Below are positions 46,049-54,911 of a DNA stretch of 64,000 nucleotides, in pieces. Position 1 is the first letter of the stretch; each line of letters opens with the position of its first letter. The notes below the pieces were generated by a model that saw only the letters and a program-made list of their open reading frames with translations, had not been told where the DNA came from and did no database searches. Made by a program: the position numbers and the translations under genes. This DNA is from Aquirhabdus sp. (GTDB lineage: Bacteria > Pseudomonadota > Gammaproteobacteria > Pseudomonadales > Moraxellaceae): NCBI GenBank assembly GCA_030149815.1, contig JASLHI010000019.1, positions 69,789 through 133,788 on the forward strand. Reading direction: 5' to 3'.

Positions 46049-47263
46049 TTATTTTGCTGAATGTCCTTTCAATTCAACTTTTACGCGGTCTTCTTTTGCA
46101 ATGCCTGCATAGTATTGACGCAGAATTGCCAACACTTCTGGGCGACTAAAGTTCGCTGGAACTTCTTCGTCTTCTGACAATGCTTTACGCAATTTAGTAC
46201 CAGAAACTTTGACATGGTTTGATGCGTCATGTGGGCAAGTTTTGGTTGAAGCCATTGCCTCACATGCGTTACACCAGAAGGTCCAGTCAATTTTCAACGG
46301 CTGGGTAATCAATGCATCACGACCAATTTCATCAAAAATATGCTGCGCATCAAACGGACCATAATAATCACCCACACCTGCATGGTCACGGCCGACGATG
46401 AGATGTGAACAGCCATAGTTTTGACGGAACAACGCATGGAGAAGCGCTTCACGTGGACCCGCATAACGCATATCGAGTGGATAACCAGATTGAATTACTG
46501 TGTCTTTCTTGAAGTATTTATCGATCAATACACCAATTGCTTCTTGGCGAACTTCAGCTGGAATATCACCTTCTTTCAACTCGCCGAGCAATGAATGAAT
46601 CATCACGCCATCACAGATTTCAACAGCGATTTTTGCCAAGTATTCATGTGAGCGGTGCATTGGATTACGAGTTTGGAACGCCGCAATCGTTTTCCAGCCT
46701 TTTTCTTCAAACAGTTTGCGTGTTTCTGCTGGAGTCATGTAGATACCAGCATATTTGGTTGGGAACTCGCCTTGCGATAGAACTTTTACTGAACCTGCAA
46801 GGTTGACTTCGCCTTGGTTCATGACCATTTTCACGCCAGGATGTTCAAGGTCAGTCGTACCGAATACTTCACGACATTCTAACTCTTTATCAATGCCATA
46901 TTTTTCTGACAGGGTCAGGATGCCCATCGTTTCGCCACTGTCTTTATCAACTAGCGCAACTTCTTGACCAATAGTCAACGTATCAGCAGTTGCTTTATCC
47001 GTTGACAAAGTAATTGGAATTGGCCAGAACAAGCCGTTTTCCAATTGCATGTTGGTGACAACGCCTTTCCAATCTTTCTCACCCATAAAGCCAGTGAGCG
47101 GTGTAAAACCGCCAATACCTAACATGATCAAGTCGCCTACTTCGCGTGAGCTCAAGTTGATTTTAGTCAATGTTTGAGCATGTTGTTGCGCTGCAGTTAA
47201 AGCATCACCTTCAAGTAATAAAGTAATGAGGGTTGGACTGCCGTGTGGGGGAACTAAGGCCAT
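46049..47263 (-). CDS. sat: Sulfate adenylyltransferase (Sat-type ATP sulfurylase)
   Basis: Activates sulfate with ATP to adenosine phosphosulfate. 404 residues: N-terminal PUA-like domain ([20 protein letters not shown]) and nucleotidyltransferase domain with the HxxH-containing [15 protein letters not shown] and [13 protein letters not shown] zinc-type Cys/His cluster ([17 protein letters not shown]) is present, as in the single-chain enzymes. This is the form also used by sulfur oxidisers and sulfate reducers, not the heterodimeric CysDN of enteric bacteria. No aprA, cysH or cysC adjoins it, so assimilation is the likely but unproven role. CCGGAG precedes the start. Confidence 0.95.
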   Translation of the reverse strand: MALVPPHGSPTLITLLLEGDALTAAQQHAQTLTKINLSSREVGDLIMLGIGGFTPLTGFMGEKDWKGVVTNMQLENGLFWPIPITLSTDKATADTLTIGQEVALVDKDSGETMGILTLSEKYGIDKELECREVFGTTDLEHPGVKMVMNQGEVNLAGSVKVLSQGEFPTKYAGIYMTPAETRKLFEEKGWKTIAAFQTRNPMHRSHEYLAKIAVEICDGVMIHSLLGELKEGDIPAEVRQEAIGVLIDKYFKKDTVIQSGYPLDMRYAGPREALLHALFRQNYGCSHLIVGRDHAGVGDYYGPFDAQHIFDEIGRDALITQPLKIDWTFWCNACEAMASTKTCPHDASNHVKVSGTKLRKALSEDEEVPANFSRPEVLAILRQYYAGIAKEDRVKVELKGHSAK

Positions 47264-47408
47264 GAAAACTCCGGTGAAAAATTAAAAAGTGTAACGATGT
47301 AAGAATCTAAATGTCTCAACATGGCAAAGTCACTGGATTGAGTAACAATAGTGAACAACGTTGAGCAACAAAAAACGATATCAATGCATTTAAAAGCGCG
47401 GTTGCGAT

Positions 47409-47414
47409 TATAAT
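47409..47414 (+). promoter_or_regulatory. -10 element upstream of rlmM
   Basis: Perfect TATAAT 42 bases before the rlmM start, in the divergent gap from sat. I find no good -35 at 16-18 bases. Confidence 0.45.
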
Positions 47415-47455
47415 ACCTCCCAACTCTTTAATCCAAACTTTAAGCGCATCATTCA

Positions 47456-48562
47456 ATGACTTCTGAAAACACAAAAGCTACCCACAAACCGAGTGGAAAA
47501 TCGATCAAGCCAAAAATCGTTGGTTTACTCTCACTCTGCCGTCCGGGTTTTGAGCGGGAATGTGCAGAAGAATTAGAACGTTGGCTCGGTCAAGAAGGTG
47601 GCGACGGCTACGCAAATTTTGAAAAAATCAGCGGTCAAGTCGTGTGGATTGGTACAAGTCCGAAGTGGCCTGTTACTCGTGATTTGATTTTTTCTCGCCA
47701 AGTGATTCGTTTACTTGACAAAAAACCGTTGTATTTCGATGCCAAAGATCGTATCACGCCAATTCTCACCGCCATGTCTGGTATGAAATTCAGCGCGATT
47801 TACCTAGATCATCCTGATACCAATGATGGTAAGAGCCTCTCTGATTTATTTGAACGATTTCAACGTCCTCTACTCTCTGCTGCTGGCAAGCAAGAAATCC
47901 TTGATCGCGAAGCAAAGATGCGTGCGCATTTAGTCTTTATTGATGGGACATCAGCATGGTTTGGTATGAGTGAAATGGGGCAAACATTACGCTGGCCAAT
48001 GGGCATTCCTCGCCTGAAAATGCCTGCTGATGCGCCCAGTCGTTCAACACTAAAACTCACAGAAGCCTTTGCATATTTTTTAAATGCAGATGAGCAAAAA
48101 GAATGGTTACGTGAAGGCCTCACCGCAGTTGATTTAGGTGCTTGCCCAGGTGGTTGGACATGGCAACTCGTGCAACATGGTATTCAAGTCATCGCAATCG
48201 ATAATGGTGCCATGAATGAAAAACTCATGGACACAGGCCTCGTTGAACATTTCAAAACCGATGGCTTTATCTACCGCCCTAAGCGCCCTGTGCATTGGTT
48301 AGTGTGTGATATGGTTGAACAGCCTGCGCGTGTGGCAGAGCTCATTGGCGACTGGCTAGCAGATGGTGATGCTGGGCGTGCAATTTTCAACTTGAAATTA
48401 CCTATGAAAACACGCTTAGATGAAGTCTTGTTCTGTAAAGACTTGATCGAAGGGATTGTGAAAAAGTCAGGTAAAAAACTAGAACGCCTTGAATTCCGTC
48501 AACTCTACCATGATCGTGAAGAAGTCACAGGTTATGCGGCGGTTGTTGGAAAACCTGAATAA
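47456..48562 (+). CDS. rlmM: 23S rRNA (cytidine-2498-2'-O)-methyltransferase
   Basis: SAM enzyme modifying C2498 in the peptidyl-transferase centre before 50S assembly. 368 residues with an N-terminal THUMP-like region (LLSLCRPGFERECAEEL) and a Rossmann methyltransferase with the SAM motif DLGACPGGWTWQLV. Its catalytic K-D-K-E residues fall in KLTEAF, CDMVEQPA, NLKLPMKT and the C-terminal RLEFRQLYHDREE. Length is normal. Confidence 0.96.
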   Translation: MTSENTKATHKPSGKSIKPKIVGLLSLCRPGFERECAEELERWLGQEGGDGYANFEKISGQVVWIGTSPKWPVTRDLIFSRQVIRLLDKKPLYFDAKDRITPILTAMSGMKFSAIYLDHPDTNDGKSLSDLFERFQRPLLSAAGKQEILDREAKMRAHLVFIDGTSAWFGMSEMGQTLRWPMGIPRLKMPADAPSRSTLKLTEAFAYFLNADEQKEWLREGLTAVDLGACPGGWTWQLVQHGIQVIAIDNGAMNEKLMDTGLVEHFKTDGFIYRPKRPVHWLVCDMVEQPARVAELIGDWLADGDAGRAIFNLKLPMKTRLDEVLFCKDLIEGIVKKSGKKLERLEFRQLYHDREEVTGYAAVVGKPE

Positions 48563-48597
48563 ACCCTATCACGCGATAACACATTAAAGGTGCGGCT

Positions 48598-49119
48598 TTG
48601 AATAGACGAATATGGATCAAAATACTCGCGTTTATCGCTGCACTGTATGTGAGTTATACAGGCACCAAGCATCTCGCCAATCTCAACCACGCGTCCAATG
48701 GTACATCTAATAACAATCAACAAGCTGCGCAATTTGATCGACAGGTCACACTGGCCGCAAATAATGCTGCAGATGACTCAATAAATTCTACACATTCAGA
48801 AGGTTATGTTGATCATAGCGAAGTTACAGGTAACGGAACCGTGATCAAAATATTATCTGATGACAATAAAGCTGGTAGTGATAATGGCAGTCGTCATCAG
48901 CGTTTTATACTACGCTTGCCTTCTGAGCAAACCGTTCTTATCGTGCACAATATTGATCTTGCACCACGCGTTGAACTTCTCAGTGAAGGAGATACTGTTG
49001 TTTTTAAAGGTGTTTATATCAACAATAACCAAGGTGGATTAATTCACTGGACACATCGCGATCCTAACGGACGCCATGAAGATGGTTGGCTAAAACGGAA
49101 TGGAAAAATCTACCAATAA
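48598..49119 (+). CDS. DUF3465 protein
   Basis: 173 residues beginning at TTG 48598, which has AAAGGTG about 6 bases upstream; no in-frame ATG offers a better start. An N-terminal membrane anchor (IWIKILAFIAALYVSY) precedes an Asn-rich linker and the DUF3465 domain: SRHQRFILRLPSEQTVLIVH, NIDLAPRVELLSEGDTVVF, GGLIHWTHRDPNGRHEDGWL. The domain is an OB-like small fold of unknown function, likely periplasmic here. It is 35 bases after rlmM on the same strand. Confidence 0.85.
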   Translation: MNRRIWIKILAFIAALYVSYTGTKHLANLNHASNGTSNNNQQAAQFDRQVTLAANNAADDSINSTHSEGYVDHSEVTGNGTVIKILSDDNKAGSDNGSRHQRFILRLPSEQTVLIVHNIDLAPRVELLSEGDTVVFKGVYINNNQGGLIHWTHRDPNGRHEDGWLKRNGKIYQ

Positions 49120-49165
49120 AATAAGCTATACACAAAATAGCAGTACCCTACTTTTCTTTTTTCAA

Positions 49166-49193
49166 TTACAATTAATAATCATTCTCATATAAA
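49166..49193 (+). promoter_or_regulatory. Promoter with Fur-like box upstream of the DUF4198 gene
   Basis: TTACAA (49166-49171) and TATAAA (49188-49193) with a 16-base spacer. 49174-49192 matches the Fur 19-mer at about 12 positions, with a clear AATAATCATTCTCAT core. Weaker than the hemP box. Confidence 0.6.
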
Positions 49194-49215
49194 CTCTTTT
49201 GTATAGGCCGACGAT

Positions 49216-50061
49216 ATGACCTCTTCTCGCGGATTTAAACTTACACTCGCCTCCGTACTATTAGCAACCACATCAATCGCTATAGCACATACACCTTATA
49301 TTTTGCCGTACCATTTTGACACGACTAAAGACATTGCAACGATCCAAGCATCTGCAACCGAAGACTTTTTCACTCCTGATCATGGCATTTCTGGTGACTT
49401 TTCAGTGACATCGCCAACTGGTGTTACAACACCTATTCCAGATGCCACCTCATTAAAAGAAGTGACTTTGGTACAAGTGCCACTCGCTAACAATGGAACA
49501 TACCGTGTGACGTTGAAGGCAAAACCTCGTACCAGTAAATTTGCAAATATCGATGGTCGCTGGTTAAGCGTACGCCCAGCTCGCGGTGGTGCAGATAACA
49601 AGCCCAAAGAAGCACTCAGCGAACGTAGTTATGTTACACCAGAAGAACTCGCTAAAGATGCAAAAACCATTGAATCAACATCAACGCGCACACTTGAAAC
49701 GTACATCACTAAAGGACGTAGTTCAGATAAAGTTTTGGGAATCACTGGTAAAGGACTCGAAGTTAAACTCAGTCAAAATCCAAGTGAGATCTTTTTAGAT
49801 CAAGGTTTAGAGTTTGACGTACTTTTTGATGGTCAACCTGTTAAAAACCAAACAGTTGAAATTGATCAAGCTGGTAAAGCGCCTCTTCAATTCAAATCCG
49901 ACGACAAAGGTCATGTGAAAGCAACATTTACTCAAGCGGGGACATACTTGCTTGAAGTGACTTATCCAAATGATCCAGAATCACACAATGAAAAGGGTCG
50001 TCAAACTCCACCACAAACGACCAGTTATAACTACGGCTTAACGTTTGGTGTTTCACAATAA
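49216..50061 (+). CDS. DUF4198 domain exported protein
   Basis: 281 residues: a signal peptide (LTLASVLLATTSIAIA, cleavage before HTPYILP), then a DUF4198 domain, typically two Ig-like beta domains: PYHFDTTKDIATIQASATED, DGRWLSVRPARGG, FLDQGLEFDVLFDGQPVKNQ, DDKGHVKATFTQAGTYLLEV. His22 at the mature N-terminus could bind metal. Family members are periplasmic and often linked to cobalt, nickel or iron uptake with TonB receptors; that fits the upstream Fur-like box, although no transporter is adjacent. Terminator follows. Confidence 0.85.
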   Translation: MTSSRGFKLTLASVLLATTSIAIAHTPYILPYHFDTTKDIATIQASATEDFFTPDHGISGDFSVTSPTGVTTPIPDATSLKEVTLVQVPLANNGTYRVTLKAKPRTSKFANIDGRWLSVRPARGGADNKPKEALSERSYVTPEELAKDAKTIESTSTRTLETYITKGRSSDKVLGITGKGLEVKLSQNPSEIFLDQGLEFDVLFDGQPVKNQTVEIDQAGKAPLQFKSDDKGHVKATFTQAGTYLLEVTYPNDPESHNEKGRQTPPQTTSYNYGLTFGVSQ

Positions 50062-50095
50062 CATTCAAGAAATTAGTTTAGGTTCATTTAGAAAG

Positions 50096-50132
50096 CAGGC
50101 TGAATCATCAAGATCAGCCTGTTTATTTTTTA
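50096..50132 (+). terminator. Terminator after the DUF4198 gene
   Basis: CAGGCTGA/TCAGCCTG arms, 10-base loop, then TTTATTTTTT. Confidence 0.85.
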
Positions 50133-50146
50133 ATTTTAATAATAAT

Positions 50147-50512
50147 TTAAGAAAAATATCCCCAACGATGTGAAGTAGGAAAGCATTCCTGACAAAGATT
50201 TTTACCTTCAAAAGTCCCACCATCATAAATCACAAGATCAAGATCATCAAATAAGTTATTATCATCAAATCCTGCTGGATTCAGATCACGATTGATCATT
50301 AAGTTTTTACATTGCCCACAATGAAATACCGACATTTTTTCCATCGGAATAAATAGACCTTTCAAAGAAATCCAAGATAAATCATATTTCTTTAATAACT
50401 CTCGAAACTCCTCATCAAATTGATCTAATTTTGCATCAAATACATTATTTTCTATTTCATTACTATCCGTTAAAAAATAACTATAGTGTTTTCTAAGAGC
50501 GACATGCTTCAT
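50147..50512 (-). CDS. Hypothetical small zinc-ribbon-like protein
   Basis: Not recognised. 121 residues from ATG 50512, with GGAG eight bases upstream; a TTG 12 bases earlier is possible but weaker. Two knuckles, FHCGQCKNLMINRD and NLCQECFPT, about 50 residues apart, suggest one structural zinc site. The N-terminal half is acidic and helical (LDQFDEEFRELLKKYDLSWI). The layout is reminiscent of small cytosolic immunity-type or adaptor proteins, but no toxin gene is near. AT-rich compared with tmk and mltG. Followed on the same strand by nothing for 85 bases. Confidence 0.6.
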   Translation of the reverse strand: MKHVALRKHYSYFLTDSNEIENNVFDAKLDQFDEEFRELLKKYDLSWISLKGLFIPMEKMSVFHCGQCKNLMINRDLNPAGFDDNNLFDDLDLVIYDGGTFEGKNLCQECFPTSHRWGYFS

Positions 50513-50595
50513 TGTGTACTCCAAAATCTATATCTCTTTATTTTAATAAATTTATCTACTTAATCAAAAAAATCTAAAATTTACATAGTAATTAT

Positions 50596-51462
50596 TTAAT
50601 GATTATAAAAAGTCTGTCCCACAATCTTCCCAACCTGAGCAATTACCCTACTCTGCTCTTCGGCTGAGATTATTGAACCCGTATAATAGACCGTCACTAA
50701 AAATGGTTGATGATTTTCAGGCCAAACAATTGCAACATCATTGCTTGCACCATTTGCTCCTGAACCTGTTTTATCACCAACTTTCCACATCGGATTAAAA
50801 CCCGCACGCAATTTTGCATTGCCCGTCGTATTACCCATTAACCAATGAGCTAATTGTGCTGTTGCACTTGACGATAATACATTACCAACAAGCACAGTTT
50901 GCATGAGTTTCAACATTGACGTAGGTGTCGTTGTATCACGTAAATCATTTGTAATATTCGTATTTAACGTAGGCTCATTACGGTCTAAGCGAGTTATATG
51001 ATCACCTAAAGTACGAATATAACGCGTTAAACCCGCAGGTCCACCAATCGTTTTCAACAAAAGATTTGCAGCAGTATTATCACTATATTGAAGTGCCGCA
51101 GCACAAAGTGCTGCAACAGACATCTGTCCTTCTTTGACATGCTGACTTGTGATCGGTGCATAAGATTCGATGTCTGCAGCCGTGAACTTTACTGGACGCT
51201 CTAAAGTTTCTTTACCTAGATCAACTTGGTGGAGCACAGCTGCAACTAATAACAATTTAAACGTACTGGCCAGCGCAAATCGCTCATTTGATCGATAGTT
51301 TAATTGCTGACCATTTTCAAGATTCAGCGCAGAAACGCCTAATCGACCACCATTTTCTTTTTCTAATGAGGCAATAGATTGATTAAAATTCTGAGAGTTT
51401 TCTGCCAAAGTATCTAATGATACAAGCATCAACAAAGATGCGAATGTATATTTAAAGCGCAT
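50596..51462 (-). CDS. Class A beta-lactamase
   Basis: Serine beta-lactamase acting in the periplasm on penicillins and possibly cephalosporins. 288 residues with signal peptide (FASLLMLVSLDTLA). All class A elements are intact: Ser66-T-F-Lys69 (S70xxK73), Ser127-D-N129 (SDN loop), Glu163 in NEPTLN (general base of the omega loop) and Lys231-T-Gly233 (KTG). Only one Cys is in the mature chain (AALCAAAL), so it has no carbapenemase-type disulfide. ATG 51462 is chosen because GAGGTG lies seven bases upstream; a TTG four codons earlier is weaker. It starts 15 bases after tmk on the same strand, as the last gene of pabC-mltG-tmk. AT-richer than tmk. No AmpR or LysR regulator is next to it. Confidence 0.95.
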   Translation of the reverse strand: MRFKYTFASLLMLVSLDTLAENSQNFNQSIASLEKENGGRLGVSALNLENGQQLNYRSNERFALASTFKLLLVAAVLHQVDLGKETLERPVKFTAADIESYAPITSQHVKEGQMSVAALCAAALQYSDNTAANLLLKTIGGPAGLTRYIRTLGDHITRLDRNEPTLNTNITNDLRDTTTPTSMLKLMQTVLVGNVLSSSATAQLAHWLMGNTTGNAKLRAGFNPMWKVGDKTGSGANGASNDVAIVWPENHQPFLVTVYYTGSIISAEEQSRVIAQVGKIVGQTFYNH

Positions 51463-51477
51463 CAAACACCTCAATCT

Positions 51478-52077
51478 TTATGATGACAACCCTTTGATTG
51501 CCGAAGCGAGAACCTTCCATGAATCCAGTGTCGCATCCAGCTTCACAACTCTCTGAGGCTCGGCAGCCGCACGCTCTGCATATACCGCACGCACACGATC
51601 AAAAAACTCATGACGCTCCTGCTCGAAACGATCCAATGCGCCACGCTTCCCTGCTCGCGCCATGCCAACTTCAACAGGTGCATCTAACCAAAATGTTTTG
51701 GTCGGCAACACTGATACAAACTGTTCAACCAACGCTTGAACTTGAGTTGTTGGTAAACCACGTCCACCGCATTGATATGCAAAAGTCGCATCCACAAAAC
51801 GATCACACAACACCCACTGTCCAAGCGCAAGCGCTGGTTCTATGACTTGATTGAGATGCTGGGCACGAGCAGCAAATAACAGCAATAACTCACAAGCAGG
51901 TGCAATCTTTTCACCATCAGGGGTTAATAACAAACCTCGAATCTGCTCCGCAAGCGGCGTTCCGCCTGGCTCGCGCGTCACAATAAAATCGACTCCTTGA
52001 GCAGTTAAATGCTTCGCCACACCTTTAATCAGTGTTGTTTTACCAACGCCTTCCGTTCCTTCAAAACTAATAAACAT
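51478..52077 (-). CDS. tmk: Thymidylate kinase
   Basis: Phosphorylates dTMP to dTDP. 199 residues with P-loop FEGTEGVGKTTLI, the DRX motif region (LCDRFVDATFAYQCGGRG), TREPGGTPLAEQIR and the LID-like RAGKRGALDRFEQE. AAGGAAG precedes the start. mltG lies 53 bases upstream and the beta-lactamase gene 15 bases downstream. Confidence 0.97.
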   Translation of the reverse strand: MFISFEGTEGVGKTTLIKGVAKHLTAQGVDFIVTREPGGTPLAEQIRGLLLTPDGEKIAPACELLLLFAARAQHLNQVIEPALALGQWVLCDRFVDATFAYQCGGRGLPTTQVQALVEQFVSVLPTKTFWLDAPVEVGMARAGKRGALDRFEQERHEFFDRVRAVYAERAAAEPQRVVKLDATLDSWKVLASAIKGLSS

Positions 52078-52130
52078 GCACTATGGCTTCCTTCATCTTT
52101 GGTACTTGAGTCGCTGTATCTTTTTAATGT

Positions 52131-53243
52131 TTATTCAGCATCTTTCTTGGTACGCATGACCTGCAAATACTGCTGTACCGCTGCATTATGCTCCGCAAGC
52201 GTCTTACTGAATTTATGACCACCCGTACCCGTCGCCACAAAATACAACGCATCAATATCCGCAGGATGTAATGCGGCATGAATCGAGGCCAATCCTGGCA
52301 TCGCAATCGGTGTTGGCGGCAAGCCATTGATCAAATAAGTATTGTAAGGCGTTGGTGTTTCGAGATCTTTCTTACTGATTCGACCGTCATATTGATCACC
52401 CATGCCATAAATAACTGTTGGGTCTGTTTGCAAGCGCATACCTTGCTTCAAACGATTCACAAAAACTGCTGCAACTTTTGCTCGCTCCCCCCCCACACCT
52501 GTTTCTTTTTCAACGATCGAAGCCATAGTCAATGCATCAGCCATCGAATGATACGGCAAATCAGACGCGCGATTGTTCCATTCCAGCTTCATTCGGGCAT
52601 CTTGTTTTTCGTATAACTTCTTCAATACATTGATATCAGTTTCACCTACTTCAAAGAAATAGGTATCTGGTGCAAACCAGCCTTCAGGATTTTTTTGTGG
52701 AATCTCGGCCGCTGCTAAAATTTGATCATTTGGTAATTGTAATACAGTTTTTTTAATCCCCTCATTCGCGTCCAAACGTTGTTTGAGTTGATTAAACGTC
52801 ATCCCCTCAACCAACAACACGCGGTTGAGCTGAACTAATTGCCCACTATTGAGTAGCTTTAATAACTCTGATGCACTGATTCCAGCAGGAATTTCATACG
52901 ATCCAGCTTTTAATGTATTGTGAATAAACAAACGTTGATAAATTTTTAAAATAAAAGAAAAACGAACCATATCTCGTTGTGCGAGATTGCTAATCAGACC
53001 TGAATACGTTTGCCCCGTTTTAATCTGTAATATCTTGCCCGTCGAAGCCACGGATAATGGGCGATATAAAGATTGCCAGATCATCCCACTCAGCGCAAAA
53101 ACACACAAAATGATGAACGTTTTAAACCAAGTCAATCTATATGCTGGTGTGCTTTGAGGCTGTTTACGAATTGAATTCTTGGCACGCGCAGCAGCAGCAT
53201 TTTTTGCTGTTGTTTTGGCTGTTGGCTTCTTACGCTGAGTCAT
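52131..53243 (-). CDS. mltG: Endolytic murein transglycosylase
   Basis: Inner-membrane enzyme that cuts nascent peptidoglycan strands and sets glycan length. 370 residues: a basic Ala/Lys/Thr-rich cytoplasmic N-terminus, one membrane helix (FIILCVFALSGMIWQSLY), and a periplasmic YceG/LysM-like and catalytic domain with SIVEKETGVGGERAKVAAVF (catalytic Glu), TDPTVIYGMG and INGLPPTPIAMPG. Longer N-terminus than E. coli MltG. In an operon with pabC upstream and tmk downstream. Confidence 0.96.
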   Translation of the reverse strand: MTQRKKPTAKTTAKNAAAARAKNSIRKQPQSTPAYRLTWFKTFIILCVFALSGMIWQSLYRPLSVASTGKILQIKTGQTYSGLISNLAQRDMVRFSFILKIYQRLFIHNTLKAGSYEIPAGISASELLKLLNSGQLVQLNRVLLVEGMTFNQLKQRLDANEGIKKTVLQLPNDQILAAAEIPQKNPEGWFAPDTYFFEVGETDINVLKKLYEKQDARMKLEWNNRASDLPYHSMADALTMASIVEKETGVGGERAKVAAVFVNRLKQGMRLQTDPTVIYGMGDQYDGRISKKDLETPTPYNTYLINGLPPTPIAMPGLASIHAALHPADIDALYFVATGTGGHKFSKTLAEHNAAVQQYLQVMRTKKDAE

Positions 53244-53270
53244 AACAAAAACCGAAACTTAAAGAGTTCG

Positions 53271-54095
53271 TTAGAATAACAGATTGGCTAATGAAGTGAC
53301 TGCTGAAAGATTAAGCGTTCGACCATTCAAGGCACTCACAGGTACAATTTGAGTAAGTGCATTACAAAAAAACAAAGCCTCTATTTGTGCAACATCATCA
53401 CGATGTAAAGTTCTCAAATGTAATGAGATTTCTTGAGCTTGCATACGCCCAATCAGCTCTGCTCGCATCACACCCAGAATCCCAGAACAATCAATGGGTG
53501 GTGTCCACCACTCACCGTCGACCAACAAGAAGCAATTGCTATAAACACCTTCAACAATCAATCCATTTACATCACATACTAAACCTTCATTCCACCCAAA
53601 TCCTGCCAACTCTTGGCGCAACAAAACCTGCTCCAAACGATTTAACGTTTTTAAACCAGCAAGCTGAGGCATCACTTGCCCCAATTGGCTAGTCAATATT
53701 CCACTAGTAATTGGCGGCTTACACACATCATCAGAACATTCCGTAGATGGAAATAATTGCAGATAAACAATAGCAGACTGATGTGGCGGGAAATAACCTC
53801 GCGCACCAATGCCACGACTAATAATAACTTTTAATACACCATGTTGAATAAGTTCTGCTTTTTGAAAAACATCTAACTCAAGTTCAGCAAAATGAACATC
53901 TAAACCTAATCGATCAGCGCCAAGTTGTAATCGTTGTAGATGACGTATCCATAGTTGAGGTTTTCCCCCACAGATTCGAACACTCGTAAACAAACCATCC
54001 CCATACAAAAAAGCTCGATCTAACGGATCAATGCCATCACAAGGCAAACCATTTTTGAAAGTTTCGGCTATAAGCATAGACGTCTCTGAAGTCAT
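53271..54095 (-). CDS. pabC: Aminodeoxychorismate lyase
   Basis: PLP-dependent fold-type IV enzyme that converts 4-amino-4-deoxychorismate to 4-aminobenzoate and pyruvate for folate. 274 residues from ATG 54095, though GTG 54104 and ATG 54077 are also possible. Motifs: PLDRAFLYGDGLFTSVRICG, IIISRG..ARGYFPPH context, the PLP Lys in LAGLKTLNRLEQVLLRQEL, and FFCNALTQIVPVSAL. First gene of pabC-mltG-tmk-beta-lactamase. Confidence 0.93.
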   Translation of the reverse strand: MTSETSMLIAETFKNGLPCDGIDPLDRAFLYGDGLFTSVRICGGKPQLWIRHLQRLQLGADRLGLDVHFAELELDVFQKAELIQHGVLKVIISRGIGARGYFPPHQSAIVYLQLFPSTECSDDVCKPPITSGILTSQLGQVMPQLAGLKTLNRLEQVLLRQELAGFGWNEGLVCDVNGLIVEGVYSNCFLLVDGEWWTPPIDCSGILGVMRAELIGRMQAQEISLHLRTLHRDDVAQIEALFFCNALTQIVPVSALNGRTLNLSAVTSLANLLF

Positions 54096-54153
54096 TTTGA
54101 TCACTTACTCATGACGATTATAAAAAATACGCTCAAAGCATAAACCAAGGCAT

Positions 54154-54182
54154 AAAAAAAACGAACCGAAGTTCGTTTTTTT
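54154..54182 (-). terminator. Terminator after the CarO-like gene
   Basis: AAAACGAAC/GTTCGTTTT arms with a four-base loop and long A and T flanks. Confidence 0.92.
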
Positions 54183-54217
54183 ATAACTCAAAGATTTATT
54201 AAATAAGTCTTATGAGA

Positions 54218-54841
54218 TTAGAAGTGGTAAGAAACACCAGCTTTTGCAACTGGGTACCAGCGATAGCGGTCACCCAATACAACTTCATTACCCAAACCGT
54301 CTTCAGCTTTGATCTTACCATTGTAGATCGCGCCGAGATCAAGGTTTACACCCCAATGAGCATTGATCTTCGGAGCGATACCAAAGCCTAGGTATGGATC
54401 AACTGCTGGACCTGTTGATACTTTACCAACTTGAGCACCAGTAGTTTTATCAGCTAAACGGAAAGCACTATCTTGAATGTATGTACCGAATTGCAAGTTT
54501 ACAGCATTCAGATATTGCTGAGTGAATGGAGAATATTTGATCACTACAGAAGTATTTTCTAGTTGGCTATAGTTTGTTTTAAATTTACCAACGCCAGCAA
54601 TACTAATTGAGTCGCCGTGAACGTTTGGAACGCTACCGCCAGCCCAACCGATATTTAAACTTGTATTAGAGGTTACATCATAACCAAAGTTTACACCGTA
54701 ACCCGTCGTACCAGCTTCAACACCAACAGACACGTTAGACAATGACAGCGCTGGGTCACCAAGAAGTGAAGGACCTTGTGCAAAAGTAGAACCTGCTGCG
54801 AAAACAGCTGCAGTAACAGCGAGAATACGAAGAGTCTTCAT
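54218..54841 (-). CDS. CarO-like outer-membrane beta-barrel protein
   Basis: 207 residues: signal peptide ending at STFA, then alternating amphipathic strands ending in the C-terminal SYHF (terminal Phe, typical of Omp85-assembled barrels). The motifs VSVGVEAGTTGYGVNFGY, DPYLGFGIAPKINAHWGVNL and RYRWYPVAKAGVSYHF match the pattern of Acinetobacter CarO (VGTTGYG, PYLGFGFAPKI, WGV, PVGKVGV), an eight-stranded channel linked to ornithine uptake and carbapenem susceptibility. OmpW is an alternative. GAGGAA precedes the ATG. Its promoter region carries a repeated element described separately. Confidence 0.72.
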   Translation of the reverse strand: MKTLRILAVTAAVFAAGSTFAQGPSLLGDPALSLSNVSVGVEAGTTGYGVNFGYDVTSNTSLNIGWAGGSVPNVHGDSISIAGVGKFKTNYSQLENTSVVIKYSPFTQQYLNAVNLQFGTYIQDSAFRLADKTTGAQVGKVSTGPAVDPYLGFGIAPKINAHWGVNLDLGAIYNGKIKAEDGLGNEVVLGDRYRWYPVAKAGVSYHF

Positions 54842-54860
54842 AGTTATTCCTCAATTTTAT

Positions 54861-54911
54861 ATATGGAACACAATATGGAACAGAATGTTCCTGTGATTAT
54901 CATTAAAACAT
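54861..54911 (-). promoter_or_regulatory. Repeat-rich control region upstream of the CarO-like gene
   Basis: ATATGGAACA occurs twice (54861-54870 and 54873-54882), exactly 12 bases apart, and the second copy extends into the dyad GGAACAGAATGTTCC (54877-54891). A Fur-like half site (GATAATC on the minus strand) lies at the upstream edge, near 54895-54905. The regulator is unknown. Confidence 0.5.
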
